Positions 38,591-47,609 of a DNA stretch of 64,000 nucleotides are shown piece by piece (position 1 is the first letter of the stretch; every line of letters starts with the position of its first letter). Under the pieces are notes generated by a model, which ran no database searches, was not told where the DNA came from, and worked only from the letters and a program-made list of their open reading frames with translations. The stretch covers positions 62,001 to 126,000 of the forward strand of contig CAKQCB010000007.1 of the NCBI GenBank assembly GCA_934216615.1, read 5' to 3'. The position numbers and the translations under genes were made by a program. This stretch comes from an uncultured Anaerolineae bacterium (lineage in GTDB: Bacteria > Chloroflexota > Anaerolineae > Aggregatilineales > Phototrophicaceae).

Positions 38591-39847
38591 GTGGAACGAA
38601 ATCGTGTCGTAGTCACTGGTATGGGCATTTTAAGTCCAACAGGAAACACGGTTGAAGAAGCGTGGCAAAACACAGCCAATGGTGTCACAGGGATCGACTA
38701 TATTAAGCGATTTGATACCACTGATCTTGAAGTCCACTTTGGCGGTGAAGTCAAAAACTTTGACGCGGATGCTTTCCTCGGTAGGAAAGAAGCCCGTCGT
38801 ACCGACCGCGTCACACAGATGGCGCTGTATGCCGCCAAAGCCGCCTTTGATGACAGCGGGCTTGTGGTGAATGATGAAAATCGTTATGAGATCGCGTGTG
38901 TGGTGGGTTCAGGCATTGGTGGCATTGCCTCCACCTTTGACAGCATCAAAGCCTTTTTAGAACGCGGAGCGAAGGCAGTTAGTCCGTTCATGGTGCCCAT
39001 GATGCTACCGGACGCACCTTCAAGCAAGATCAGCATGGAATACGGGCTTCGTGGCCCGAACTTCGCCATCTCGACAGCCTGTGCGACAGGAAATAACTGT
39101 ATTGGCGAAGCGGTTGAGATGATCCGTCGTGGGCAATGTGTCGCGGCATTGGCAGGCAGTTCCGAAGCGGGTTTGATGGATGTCGCCTTAGCCAGTTTTA
39201 ATAATATGACGGCAATCTCACGTCGAAATGATGACCCTAAACATGCGTCGCGTCCCTTTGAGGTGAACCGTGATGGGTTTGTGGTCGCTGAAGGCGCTGC
39301 CGTGTTGGTACTCGAATCACTCGAACACGCACTGGCGCGTGGCGCGAAGATTTATGCTGAAATTGTGGGCTACGGACACACATCAGACGCACATCACATC
39401 ACCGCACCGTTAGAAACAGGTGAAGGCGCGGCAGAAGCGATTAAACGGGCGCTTAAAGATGCAAAATTAACCCCTGCGGATATTGATTACATCAATGCAC
39501 ACGGCACCAGCACACCGCTGAATGACAAGAGCGAAACAACGGCTATTAAACGTGCATTAGGGGAACAAGCGTATAACATTCCCATCAGTTCTACCAAGTC
39601 AGTGACGGGGCACTTGATGGGTGCAGCAGGTTCTGTTGAGGCTGTCTACAGCATCATGGCGATGCAGAATAACTTTGTTCCGCCAACGGTGAATTTGGAA
39701 AACCAAGACCCTGAATGTGATCTCAATTACACACCCAATGTCGGGGTCTCTCACCCCATCGATGTTGTCATGAGCAATTCATTTGGGTTTGGTGGACATA
39801 ATGCAGTCCTCATCTTCAGCAAGTATCGCACAAATGGTCATGGATAA
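38591..39847 (+). CDS. fabF: 3-oxoacyl-ACP synthase II
   Basis: A 418-residue condensing enzyme that elongates fatty acids from acyl-ACP and malonyl-ACP. Active-site Cys lies in STACATGNNCIG, the two His in INAHGTSTPLND and KSVTGHLMGAAG. SNSFGFGGHNAVLIF is the usual end. The start is a GTG with GGAGGAG at 5-nt spacing, and the N-terminus RVVVTGMGILSPTGNT is canonical. It overlaps the following fabH, so the two are co-translated. Divergent from the SDR operon. Confidence 0.96.
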   Translation: MERNRVVVTGMGILSPTGNTVEEAWQNTANGVTGIDYIKRFDTTDLEVHFGGEVKNFDADAFLGRKEARRTDRVTQMALYAAKAAFDDSGLVVNDENRYEIACVVGSGIGGIASTFDSIKAFLERGAKAVSPFMVPMMLPDAPSSKISMEYGLRGPNFAISTACATGNNCIGEAVEMIRRGQCVAALAGSSEAGLMDVALASFNNMTAISRRNDDPKHASRPFEVNRDGFVVAEGAAVLVLESLEHALARGAKIYAEIVGYGHTSDAHHITAPLETGEGAAEAIKRALKDAKLTPADIDYINAHGTSTPLNDKSETTAIKRALGEQAYNIPISSTKSVTGHLMGAAGSVEAVYSIMAMQNNFVPPTVNLENQDPECDLNYTPNVGVSHPIDVVMSNSFGFGGHNAVLIFSKYRTNGHG

Positions 39848-41000
39848 AACGGGGAGCACCCCACGATTTCCCGATACAGGCATTTATGCCCATATTGTCG
39901 GTTGGGGAATGTCAGTTCCCGATACCAAACTTACCAACGAAGACCTTTCCGCCATCGTTGATACCAATGATGAGTGGATTACAACGCGCACCGGTATCAA
40001 AGAACGACGCATTGCCAGCACCAGTGAGTCAACGGCAACGCTGGGCTTACGTGCCGCCCAAAAAGCGTTGGACGTTGCCAATTTACTGCCGACCGAAATT
40101 GATATGGTGATTTGTGCAACTTCTACGCCGGAATATATCTTCCCCTCAACCGCCAGCTTGATCCAAGCATGGTTGGGGGCAGTCAATGCAGGCGCGTTTG
40201 ACCTCAGCGCCGCCTGCTCAGGCTTTGTCTATGCTGTGAATATGGCCGCGCAAGCGATCAAGTCTGGCAGTATTCGTACTGCGGTGGTCATTGGTGCAGA
40301 GACAATGAGCCGTGTTGTCGATTGGCAAGACCGAGGGACCTGTATTTTATTTGGTGACGGAGCGGGCGCGGTTGTCCTGAAAGCCAGCGCCGTTGAAGGT
40401 GGCATTTTATCCTCTGTGCTGCGGTCTGATGGGACGGGGGGCGACCTTTTAGGGATTCCTACTGTAGGTAGTATTGACCTTGAAGACAGCGAAACCAGCG
40501 GTGCCAACGGTCATAAAATGTGGAAAATGCACATGGAAGGCGGGGAAGTCTTTAAATTTGGCACCCGAGTGATCAGTGAAAGTATTCCACAGGCGCTCAA
40601 AGAAGCGGGCTTAAAAGTCGAAGACCTTAAGCTGATCGTGCCTCATCAGGCCAATTCACGCATCATTAAAGCGGCGGCGCGCTCTCTTAAAATTGATGAA
40701 GAGATGTTCATGTCCAACATCGACCGTTACGGAAACACGTCGGCGGCTTCGATCCCGATTGCCTTGTGTGAAGCCATTGAAAAAGGTCGCGTGAAAGAAA
40801 ATGATGTGATCGCCTTCATTGGCTTTGGCGGTGGTTTGGCTTGGGCGTCGATGATCGTCAAATGGGGCGTTCCTCATGAACCCCCTGCGCGCAATGTGAT
40901 GTTACGTCAACGCCGTCAGATCATCTTCCAATTTGCAAAATGGCGCACCCGCCTCATTCGTTTTACCCGTCAAATTGGGCGCTTTTTCAGCTCAGAATAA
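39840..41000 (+). CDS. fabH: 3-oxoacyl-ACP synthase III with basic C-terminal extension
   Basis: 386 residues from the ATG at 39840, which overlaps the fabF stop by 8 bp; an ATG at 39834 is equally possible. The enzyme starts fatty-acid synthesis from acyl-CoA and malonyl-ACP. Catalytic Cys (LSAACSGFVYA), His (VPHQANSRII) and Asn (YGNTSAASIPIAL) are present. After the normal end (IGFGGGLAWASMIVKWG) there are about 45 extra residues rich in Arg and aromatics (RQRRQIIFQFAKWRTRLIRF), possibly an amphipathic membrane-binding helix. No other fab gene is nearby. Confidence 0.94.
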   Translation: MDKTGSTPRFPDTGIYAHIVGWGMSVPDTKLTNEDLSAIVDTNDEWITTRTGIKERRIASTSESTATLGLRAAQKALDVANLLPTEIDMVICATSTPEYIFPSTASLIQAWLGAVNAGAFDLSAACSGFVYAVNMAAQAIKSGSIRTAVVIGAETMSRVVDWQDRGTCILFGDGAGAVVLKASAVEGGILSSVLRSDGTGGDLLGIPTVGSIDLEDSETSGANGHKMWKMHMEGGEVFKFGTRVISESIPQALKEAGLKVEDLKLIVPHQANSRIIKAAARSLKIDEEMFMSNIDRYGNTSAASIPIALCEAIEKGRVKENDVIAFIGFGGGLAWASMIVKWGVPHEPPARNVMLRQRRQIIFQFAKWRTRLIRFTRQIGRFFSSE

Positions 41001-41020
41001 TCAACAAGCCTATAAATATA

Positions 41021-41054
41021 AAAAACAGCCATGCGTCATAACATGGCTGTTTTT
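41021..41054. terminator. Bidirectional terminator between fabH and metalloprotease gene
   Basis: A perfect 13-bp stem, AAAAACAGCCATG (41021-41033) / CATGGCTGTTTTT (41042-41054), with an 8-nt loop, lies between convergent genes. Confidence 0.9.
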
Positions 41055-41082
41055 GTCTTCTACGATGCTGTTATGTAATGAA

Positions 41083-41787
41083 TTAGTCGCGGTTGCTGCG
41101 GTTTGCCAACATCAGGTAGTACAGCAGTTGAAGCACAGCGGTAATAGCGGCGGCGAGATAAGTCATGGCCGCGGCGGTTAAAACTTGTCGCGACCCCGAA
41201 CGGTCATCATCGGACTGCATCAAACCCGCTGTCCGCAGTAATGCTAACCCGCGACGGCTGGCATCAATTTCTACGGGCAAGGTGAGGATCATAAAAACGA
41301 CCATCAAGCCAAATAAGGCGATGCCGAGATAAATCATGCCTGTCACTTGCATAATCAAGCCCAAGACGATCAGCATATAGCCGATGGTGGGGCTGAAGCG
41401 AACCGCCGGAACCAAGAAATTACGCATCGAGATGAGCACGCTGTTTTCTTGATGTTGTTGGACGTGTCCCAACTCATGTGCGACGATTGCCATCGCCGCG
41501 ACAGAGGGAATCGTCGCGACATTCTGGGATAAGCGCACGACATTTTTACCCGGGTCATAATGATCGCTCAATTCCCCGGGCGTGCCTTCAATATCTAAAG
41601 CGCGGACATTCGTGCGCTGAAAGATTTGTTGAGCCACTTGAAGCCCCGTCATCCCTGAGCTATTGCGCTGTTGGCTCCAACGGGAATAGGCATTACGCAC
41701 AAATAACTGTGCCAAGCCTGATAACACCAATGTTGGCAACATCACCAACAAGACATAGTTCATATCTAATGCAAAACCTAAAGGCAT
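41083..41787 (-). CDS. YugP-family membrane zinc metallopeptidase
   Basis: 234 residues with an N-terminal membrane helix, the zinc motif HELGH in AIVAHELGHVQQHQ, two or three central helices (IGYMLIVLGLIMQVTGMIYLGIALFGLMVVFMI), and LPVEIDASRRGLALL, which supplies the third ligand region. This is the arrangement of the YugP/Zn_peptidase_2 family, whose substrates are unknown. The ATG has AGGA upstream. The gene stands alone after a terminator. Confidence 0.9.
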   Translation of the reverse strand: MPLGFALDMNYVLLVMLPTLVLSGLAQLFVRNAYSRWSQQRNSSGMTGLQVAQQIFQRTNVRALDIEGTPGELSDHYDPGKNVVRLSQNVATIPSVAAMAIVAHELGHVQQHQENSVLISMRNFLVPAVRFSPTIGYMLIVLGLIMQVTGMIYLGIALFGLMVVFMILTLPVEIDASRRGLALLRTAGLMQSDDDRSGSRQVLTAAAMTYLAAAITAVLQLLYYLMLANRSNRD

Positions 41788-41877
41788 TCTACAAATCCTA
41801 GGCTAAAATTACTGGGTCAAAATTACCTTAATTTACCCCAAAAGGCATCAAAAATACGTTAGAAAGTCTATAAAATG

Positions 41878-41894
41878 CCCTCATATTTTGAGGG
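41878..41894 (-). terminator. Weak terminator after panC
   Basis: A short stem, CCCTCA (41878-41883) / TGAGGG (41889-41894), lies just beyond the panC stop; the minus-strand tail is CATTTTATAG. Confidence 0.45.
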
Positions 41895-41896
41895 GT

Positions 41897-42787
41897 TTAA
41901 AACGATGGACTTCCTAAAAACTGCGTCAAGTTTTCGCGGTTATTCAGGTGAAACGGCAGTAAGCTGTTATCGAGCAGATACGTTTTACCTAACTTGACAG
42001 TCATGGAGAGCAACATCGGCTGGTCAGTCGGTTCAAGGATACCGCGCAGGGTTTTGGGATCATTGATGGCGACGTAATCCAATTGTGCCAATGGTTCGGT
42101 ATGAATCACTTCGGCGGCCGAAGCCCGCAAAATATTCGGGTCGCGTTCGCCCGCTTCATAGACGCTGGCCGCCGCTTTGATCGCCTGCCAGATGATCGGC
42201 GCGGCGAGCCGTTCTTCTGGGGTGAGATACTGGTTTCGCGAACTCATGGCTAAGCCGTCTGCTTCGCGGAACGTAGGCAGGGGGATCACCTCTAACGGAA
42301 AGGCGAGGTCACGCACCATTTGACGCAGAACCACGACTTGCTGTGCATCTTTTTGCCCGAAATAACTCCGCGTAGGTTGGGTCAGGTGGAATAATTTCGC
42401 CACCACCGTCGCCACCCCACGAAAATGTCCGGGTCGGCGTTCCCCTTCCAAACCGAGCGAAACTTCTTCAACATGGATATAAGTTGAAAAATCTTCGGGG
42501 TATATTTCTTCCGGTTTGGGCAAAAAGACCGCATCCACGCCCGCGTCTCGAAACAATTGGAGATCAGGCTCAATTCGTCGTGGATAGGCCGCAAAATCTT
42601 CATTGGCGCTGAACTGTAACGGGTTTACAAAAATCGTCGTGATGACAGTCTGGTTTTCAGCACGCGCAGTTTTGACGAGTTCAAGATGGCCCGCATGGAG
42701 TGCCCCCATCGTCAAAACAACGCCGACACTGCCGCTCACCCCACGACGATATTGCTTGAAGTCAGCAATCGTATTAAGAACTTGCAA
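41897..42787 (-). CDS. panC: Pantothenate synthetase
   Basis: A 296-residue ligase that joins pantoate and beta-alanine with ATP. MGALHAGHLELV contains the HxGH site; FVNPLQFSANEDFAAYPR, YFGQKDAQQVVVLRQMV and MSSRNQYL are diagnostic. The start is a TTG, with GAGGAT upstream, that overlaps the panB stop by 14 bp; no in-frame ATG precedes the conserved core. Third gene of the pan group. Confidence 0.95.
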   Translation of the reverse strand: MQVLNTIADFKQYRRGVSGSVGVVLTMGALHAGHLELVKTARAENQTVITTIFVNPLQFSANEDFAAYPRRIEPDLQLFRDAGVDAVFLPKPEEIYPEDFSTYIHVEEVSLGLEGERRPGHFRGVATVVAKLFHLTQPTRSYFGQKDAQQVVVLRQMVRDLAFPLEVIPLPTFREADGLAMSSRNQYLTPEERLAAPIIWQAIKAAASVYEAGERDPNILRASAAEVIHTEPLAQLDYVAINDPKTLRGILEPTDQPMLLSMTVKLGKTYLLDNSLLPFHLNNRENLTQFLGSPSF

Positions 42788-43631
42788 TATCCTCGACTCC
42801 CTGAGTACGCAGTTGATTCAGCACAGCTTCTTTCATCTTAAAGCTATTTTCATCTTTTGGAAAAGCGCGCGAACGCACATCTTCAACATACTGCGTTAAC
42901 GCGGTACGTCCTAAGTCCCCTAGCTGTGCATATTGTCGGGTATGACGCGGGATGAACGCATCAAATAGCCCTAGCAAGTCATGGAAAATTTGCACTTGCC
43001 CATCACAGTCCACGCCTGCACCGATGCCAATCGTAGGAATATGCAGTTGATCTGAAATCATTTTTGCCAGCGGTGCGGGGATGGATTCCAGAACCACCGC
43101 AAATGCGCCTGCATCTTCTACCGCTTGGGCGTCGCGCAGTAATTGTTTAGCGGAATCGACCTCACGGCCTTGAACGCGCATCCCGCCCACCTTATGGACG
43201 CTTTGCGGTTGTAAGCCCACATGCCCCATCACAGGGATGCCGACATCCACCAAGCGTTTAATCGTCGGCGCGGCGGTTTCCCCACCTTCCAACTTGACCG
43301 CTCCAACCCGCCCTTCTTGCATCAAACGCGCCGCATTTTGGGTCGCCTGTTCTGGTGAAACGGTATATGTCATAAACGGCAGGTCGCCGATCACTAACGG
43401 ATGTTTCGTCACACGGACGACAATCGACGCGTGATAGATAATATGATCAAGCGTTACAGGGATAGGATCATCATGCCCTTGGATGACATTCCCAAGCGAA
43501 TCGCCCACAAGAAGCGCGTCAGCGCCAGCCGCTTCTGCTAAACGCGCGCTGGTTAAATCATACGCAGTAATCATCGCAATTGGACGTTTTTCGTCCGTCA
43601 TCGTTTGAAAATCATGCACTGTGACTCGCAT
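42774..43631 (-). CDS. panB: 3-methyl-2-oxobutanoate hydroxymethyltransferase
   Basis: 285 residues from the ATG at 43631 (AAGGTGA upstream); a TTG at 43649 is less likely. It makes ketopantoate from ketoisovalerate and methylene-tetrahydrofolate. Motifs: ITAYDLTSARLAEAAGADALLVGDSLGNVIQG, VKLEGG, HVGLQPQSVHKVGG and catalytic Glu in LESIPAPLA. It overlaps the preceding reductase gene by 20 bp. Confidence 0.96.
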   Translation of the reverse strand: MRVTVHDFQTMTDEKRPIAMITAYDLTSARLAEAAGADALLVGDSLGNVIQGHDDPIPVTLDHIIYHASIVVRVTKHPLVIGDLPFMTYTVSPEQATQNAARLMQEGRVGAVKLEGGETAAPTIKRLVDVGIPVMGHVGLQPQSVHKVGGMRVQGREVDSAKQLLRDAQAVEDAGAFAVVLESIPAPLAKMISDQLHIPTIGIGAGVDCDGQVQIFHDLLGLFDAFIPRHTRQYAQLGDLGRTALTQYVEDVRSRAFPKDENSFKMKEAVLNQLRTQGVEDIASS

Positions 43632-44478
43632 CTTCACCTTCCCTCTCAATTAGGGTACGCACAGGTTCAACAGGAATCCCTCGTGCGGAAAGCACAGGTA
43701 ACGCCAACTGCACCAATTCGAGATACGCGCTGGCGATACCTGCATCAAATTGAGATAGCGCATCTATATGGGCTTGGACAGTCCCTAAATCTTGACGAAC
43801 GAGAGGCCCTGTTAAGGCTTCCGGCACCCCGACCTGTTCCAGATTTTGTAACGTCCCTGCCAATAGCCCGTTAAGTACCGCATCTGAAGCCTGTTGATCT
43901 GCCCCAACTGTTTTTAAGATACGTTCAGCGGTGGCGTAGAGGACGACAGAATAATTGCTGACTAACGCAAGCGCAGCATGATAGAGCGGCTTTTTCCCCA
44001 AGTTGATGTGCAAAACCCGCCCGTTTAGAGAATCCACTAATACATTTAGACGTTGTTGCAAAACAACGTCTTCCGCTTCAACAGCGAAAGAAACCCCTGC
44101 AAGCGAAACAATCTCATCCGTAGGCGTTGTAAACGGGAACGCGGGATGAAAACTGCCGACCTGCTCAGGTTTAAAATAGGGAACGAATAAATCTGCGCCA
44201 TTTGCGCCCGATGTATGTACAATTTGAACACTCGAACGCCCTTGAAGTTCCGCCGCGACTGTTTGTATCTGCCCATCCGGCACACACAAAACGATCAAGT
44301 CGCCCTCCAGCTCGTCAAGTCGTTCAACCGCGCGCGCATCCACTTTTGAGGCGAGAGACTGCGCATCCGCAAGCGTGCGACTGTACACCGTGCGAATGTT
44401 CACCCCTGCTTGATGCCAAGCGCGCGCCAACGCAAAACCTACTTTCCCCGCGCCCACAATCGCCACCGAAAAATCCAT
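43612..44478 (-). CDS. Rossmann/DUF2520 reductase, PanG-like ketopantoate reductase candidate
   Basis: 288 residues. N-terminal NAD(P) motif IVGAGKVGFALARAWHQAG, then LIVLCVPDGQIQTVA, HTSGANGADLF and GSFHPAFPF, then a helical DUF2520-type C-terminal domain (KKPLYHAALALVSNYSVVLYA). Members of this family found beside panB/panC are known as PanG, an alternative to PanE that reduces ketopantoate to pantoate. The 20-bp overlap with panB supports that role here; the assignment is from context plus family recall and is not proven. No panE is visible in the window. Confidence 0.8.
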   Translation of the reverse strand: MDFSVAIVGAGKVGFALARAWHQAGVNIRTVYSRTLADAQSLASKVDARAVERLDELEGDLIVLCVPDGQIQTVAAELQGRSSVQIVHTSGANGADLFVPYFKPEQVGSFHPAFPFTTPTDEIVSLAGVSFAVEAEDVVLQQRLNVLVDSLNGRVLHINLGKKPLYHAALALVSNYSVVLYATAERILKTVGADQQASDAVLNGLLAGTLQNLEQVGVPEALTGPLVRQDLGTVQAHIDALSQFDAGIASAYLELVQLALPVLSARGIPVEPVRTLIEREGEDASHSA

Positions 44479-44480
44479 GA

Positions 44481-45296
44481 TTAGGTTCCAGGGGCAATAC
44501 TTAAGGGCGTTGGGGTTGGAATCGGCTCACTGATATAAATCGTCACCGTACAGGACGCGCGAATTGTATTGGTATTATCAAACACGCTCAAGCGGAACCG
44601 ATATTCCCCTGCCGCATAATAGGCAGGGACAAATTGACCTAACACGCCATTTTCCTCTACAGATTGCATGTATTCTGTGAGTGCCGCGTAATTTCCGCCC
44701 GTCGCAGGGCCATTGAGTTCAAACTTAAAGAAAGCGAAATTCTCTGTAAATGCCGTCCCCATCACGGTGATGGGTTCGAATACACGCATGCCGTTAGCAG
44801 GAATTTGTAACGTCGCGTTGGGCGTATCACAGCCGAGCGGTTGTGGCGCGTTCGGCACGATTGTACCGACAGGCGTTGGAGTTAATGTTGGTGTTGTGAA
44901 GACTTGTACCCCCACATTACTGCTGCTGCCAATCTCAACCCCGCTGATGTCTACCTCAAACCCACCTAATAACGGTTCGGGCGTAGGTGTTACAAATTCA
45001 CCATCATCTTCAGTATTCAAAAATGCGATGGTCGTGGTTGTCACGGTGCGTAAATACGGCGCGACAATCAACTGCAACCCCACGACGATCATGGCAAGCT
45101 CAAAGAGCAGAACGAGGGTTGTCAGCGTGTTGGCGCGTTGGTTTCTGAAAAGCTCACGTTCAAGCTCAAAATGTGTTGCGCGCATTTCACTTCCCACCCG
45201 AGAATAAGAACGGAGAGAGAGAAACATCGCAACAGCAATGAGGATGTATAACCCCAGCGCAATTTGCTCGATAAAAGAGACTAACGCGACAATCAT
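44481..45296 (-). CDS. Membrane protein with extracellular Ig-like domain, unknown function
   Basis: 271 residues. Two N-terminal membrane helices (about 8-28, IALGLYILIAVAMFLSL; about 60-80, LVLLFELAMIVVGLQLIV) are separated by a charged cytoplasmic loop. A Thr/Pro-rich stretch (TPTLTPTPVGT) and a beta-rich outer domain follow, with two Cys (CDTPN and ASCTVT) and a second Thr/Pro tail (IPTPTPLS). The ATG overlaps the PNP stop (ATGA), and it ends 2 bp before the PanG-like start, so it sits in one transcript with both. No function assigned. Confidence 0.8.
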   Translation of the reverse strand: MIVALVSFIEQIALGLYILIAVAMFLSLRSYSRVGSEMRATHFELERELFRNQRANTLTTLVLLFELAMIVVGLQLIVAPYLRTVTTTTIAFLNTEDDGEFVTPTPEPLLGGFEVDISGVEIGSSSNVGVQVFTTPTLTPTPVGTIVPNAPQPLGCDTPNATLQIPANGMRVFEPITVMGTAFTENFAFFKFELNGPATGGNYAALTEYMQSVEENGVLGQFVPAYYAAGEYRFRLSVFDNTNTIRASCTVTIYISEPIPTPTPLSIAPGT

Positions 45297-46135
45297 TTCA
45301 GGATTTCGGCGACCCCTCTAATCAATGTGGTCATACGCGGCACAATCACCAGTGCGGCATCCAAAACTTCTTCATGGGTTGTCTGCAAGTCGGTGTCAAT
45401 CGCGTCAACGGCTTCGTTGGTGATGCCCGACAAAGCCAATACCTTCATATTCATGTGACGCGCAACAATCGTCTCATGTACGGTGGACATGCCGACGGCG
45501 TCCGCCCCTAAAACGCGCACCATGCGCACTTCGGCAGGGGTTTCAAACATCGGGCCAGAGACAGCGCAATACACGCCTTGATGAGCAGGAATCGCATGTT
45601 CAGCGGCAATCTGTAAAACCTGCTGGCGTAAGCGTTGATCATAGGCTTGGGTCATGCTGGGAAAACGTGCGCCCAACGTCTCATCGTTAGGGCCGATGAG
45701 CGGGTTATTCCCCGCCAGCCCAATGAAATTGATGTGATCGTTAATCACCATGATGTCGCCCGTTTTATAGGCTGGGTTTACCCCGCCAGCCGCGTTGGTT
45801 AAGACAACGGTATGCACGCCTAACTCATGCATCATACGAATGGGGAAAGTAATTTGTTGCATGGAGTAGCCTTCATAAAAATGCGACCGTCCACGCAAAA
45901 CCACCGCATTCACCCCAAATAGCTGACCAATGACAAGCTCGCCACGATGTCCATGTACGGTTGATTGGGGGAAGTGCGGAATATCTTGATAGGAGACCGT
46001 GACAGGATCTTCCACAAGGTCAGCCAGCGCCCCTACTCCAGACCCTAACACAAAGCCTACATGAATGGGTCGGTCAGTTTTGGTGCGGATGAATGCGGCT
46101 GCTTCTTTATATTCTGTACGGGTAAAAGTAACCAT
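45293..46135 (-). CDS. punA: Purine nucleoside phosphorylase (trimeric, PNP-I type)
   Basis: 280 residues from the ATG at 46135; a longer frame to 46216 begins with an atypical leader. Motifs: phosphate loop GSGVGALAD, HGHRGELVIGQL, RSHFYEGY, LTNAAGGVNP, GVYCAVSGPMFETPAE, VGMSTVHETIVA and the purine-binding GITNEAVD. It releases guanine or hypoxanthine from nucleosides with phosphate. Position next to molybdenum hydroxylase genes suggests feeding of purine bases to oxidation (inference). Confidence 0.95.
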   Translation of the reverse strand: MVTFTRTEYKEAAAFIRTKTDRPIHVGFVLGSGVGALADLVEDPVTVSYQDIPHFPQSTVHGHRGELVIGQLFGVNAVVLRGRSHFYEGYSMQQITFPIRMMHELGVHTVVLTNAAGGVNPAYKTGDIMVINDHINFIGLAGNNPLIGPNDETLGARFPSMTQAYDQRLRQQVLQIAAEHAIPAHQGVYCAVSGPMFETPAEVRMVRVLGADAVGMSTVHETIVARHMNMKVLALSGITNEAVDAIDTDLQTTHEEVLDAALVIVPRMTTLIRGVAEILK

Positions 46136-46234
46136 GACTCTAGAATCCAAACAATACGTTTTAACGAATAAATGTGCTTCATTATAAACCACGAACTCAC
46201 ACACAGTGAGGCTCATGGATACAATCCCAATAAA

Positions 46235-47596
46235 TCAATTGTTCTTCAAAAAGAAGGCGCGCTCAATCTCTGAGCGATAATCCTCGGGCGTATCAATGTC
46301 GCGCAAAATGGCGTCGTCCCACACATTCAGGTACACAATCTCGGCGCTGTATTTTTGAATGACACTTCTCGGCGTTCCGCCTTGAGGAATGTTCAGAAAT
46401 TCATCCCAAATATCCCGTCGAATCAAAATTGGATGTCCGCGACGCATCTCAAAACTGGGGATGATCAATCGCGGCCTTTGCTGTGCGAATAACGCCAACA
46501 TACGCCTCACCAAACTGGTGCGCAGAGAGGGTTGATCGCCCAAGACAAGGAGCATGGCATCACACGCGGGAAGTTGTTGCAATTCGCGTATACCGGCTTG
46601 TAATGAGGAGAGCATCTCTCCTTGAGCATAGTCGGGGTTATGCGTTACGCGCGCGCCTCCTTCTTGCGCCGCTTCAGACACTTCTTTCCGCCATTCGCCC
46701 GTGACCACCACCACAGGGCTTACACAACCACTTTGCAAACGACGAATGATGTGCTGAAGGATGGGGCGCTCATCCACCCACGGCAACAACACTTTGGCAT
46801 CCCCCATGCGCGTCGCTTTGCCCGCCGCCACGATCACCGCCCCCACCCGTGATTGTACTTCCAGAATCGCATTCGGTATTTTTTCGGAATCAAAATGAGC
46901 CAAGATCACCGAGTTGATGCGCGGGGCATTCAGAATTTGTTTGGCGAGCACCCTTGCGCGCGCCAACCGACTGCCCCAAACAGGCACATCATGGAGGATA
47001 GGAATCACACGCGCTGTCGCGGGGACAGCTTTTAACCCCATCTGTGGAGAGGCGATCACGCGCGCCATCGCCCGTGTTTTTAAACGAGTATTGAGCGGGG
47101 TGCGCGTCAAGGAGGCAATACGCTCGGCATTATAAATTTGATCGTCGGACAGTGGTTTTTTGAGCGCATTCAAAGAAGCAACGGGGATGACGAGCGTTGT
47201 AGCCAGCGGGATGACAGGTTCGTAATCACGCGGGGCTTTTAAAGGAAGTCCCCGCGCTGTGTCGGCGACAATCACGAGGACATCCCAACGCTGTTGAGCA
47301 ATCACTTGATCAACGTGTGCGGAGGTTAAACCCGTCACACGGTCTGTTTCTATGGATTGGTAATAGAGCGTATTCCTGGCGGGTATTTGATCCGCTGTTG
47401 GCAAAGGACTGGATGATGAAAACAATGCCAATTCCGTCAATGACAGCGGAACAGTGGTCAAAATGACCAACCGCCATTGTTTTTGCGCACATTCACGCTC
47501 AATCGCTTGGATCACGGCGTGCTTTTCGCCCGCACCGACTAAAGCGACTACATCGCCCGCTTGTAGTTGAAGAACGTCTACCCAAGAATACGTCAT
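46235..47596 (-). CDS. YqeC-MocA fusion: selenium-hydroxylase accessory domain plus molybdopterin cytidylyltransferase
   Basis: 453 residues. Residues about 1-235 match YqeC, the accessory protein of selenium-dependent molybdenum hydroxylases (ADTARGLPLKAPRDYEPVIP, then LNALKKPLSDDQIYNAERI). Its P-loop is degenerate (VGAGEKHAVIQ instead of GAGGKTT). Residues about 250-453 are a MocA/YgfJ nucleotidyltransferase (GAVIVAAGKATRMGDAKVLLPW, VLGDQPSLR, HPILI, DIDTPEDY) that makes molybdopterin cytosine dinucleotide. The two are usually separate genes, so this fusion supports a hydroxylase using MCD. It starts 14 bp after the molybdenum subunit gene. Confidence 0.88.
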   Translation of the reverse strand: MTYSWVDVLQLQAGDVVALVGAGEKHAVIQAIERECAQKQWRLVILTTVPLSLTELALFSSSSPLPTADQIPARNTLYYQSIETDRVTGLTSAHVDQVIAQQRWDVLVIVADTARGLPLKAPRDYEPVIPLATTLVIPVASLNALKKPLSDDQIYNAERIASLTRTPLNTRLKTRAMARVIASPQMGLKAVPATARVIPILHDVPVWGSRLARARVLAKQILNAPRINSVILAHFDSEKIPNAILEVQSRVGAVIVAAGKATRMGDAKVLLPWVDERPILQHIIRRLQSGCVSPVVVVTGEWRKEVSEAAQEGGARVTHNPDYAQGEMLSSLQAGIRELQQLPACDAMLLVLGDQPSLRTSLVRRMLALFAQQRPRLIIPSFEMRRGHPILIRRDIWDEFLNIPQGGTPRSVIQKYSAEIVYLNVWDDAILRDIDTPEDYRSEIERAFFLKNN

Positions 47597-47609
47597 GATC
47601 TTATCAGGT

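Noticed and set aside
38386..38688. N-terminal extension of the SDR gene at 37432-38385
   Set aside because: The extra 101 residues are unlike SDRs and would cross the fabF start; the inner ATG has GGGAGGG upstream and begins the Rossmann motif.
46197..46211. Short palindrome CTCAC-ACACA-GTGAG
   Set aside because: Five-bp stem without a T tail or link to a known site; likely chance.
46136..46216. N-terminal extension of the purine nucleoside phosphorylase
   Set aside because: Adds 27 residues with no similarity to the family; the ATG at 46135 gives the usual length.
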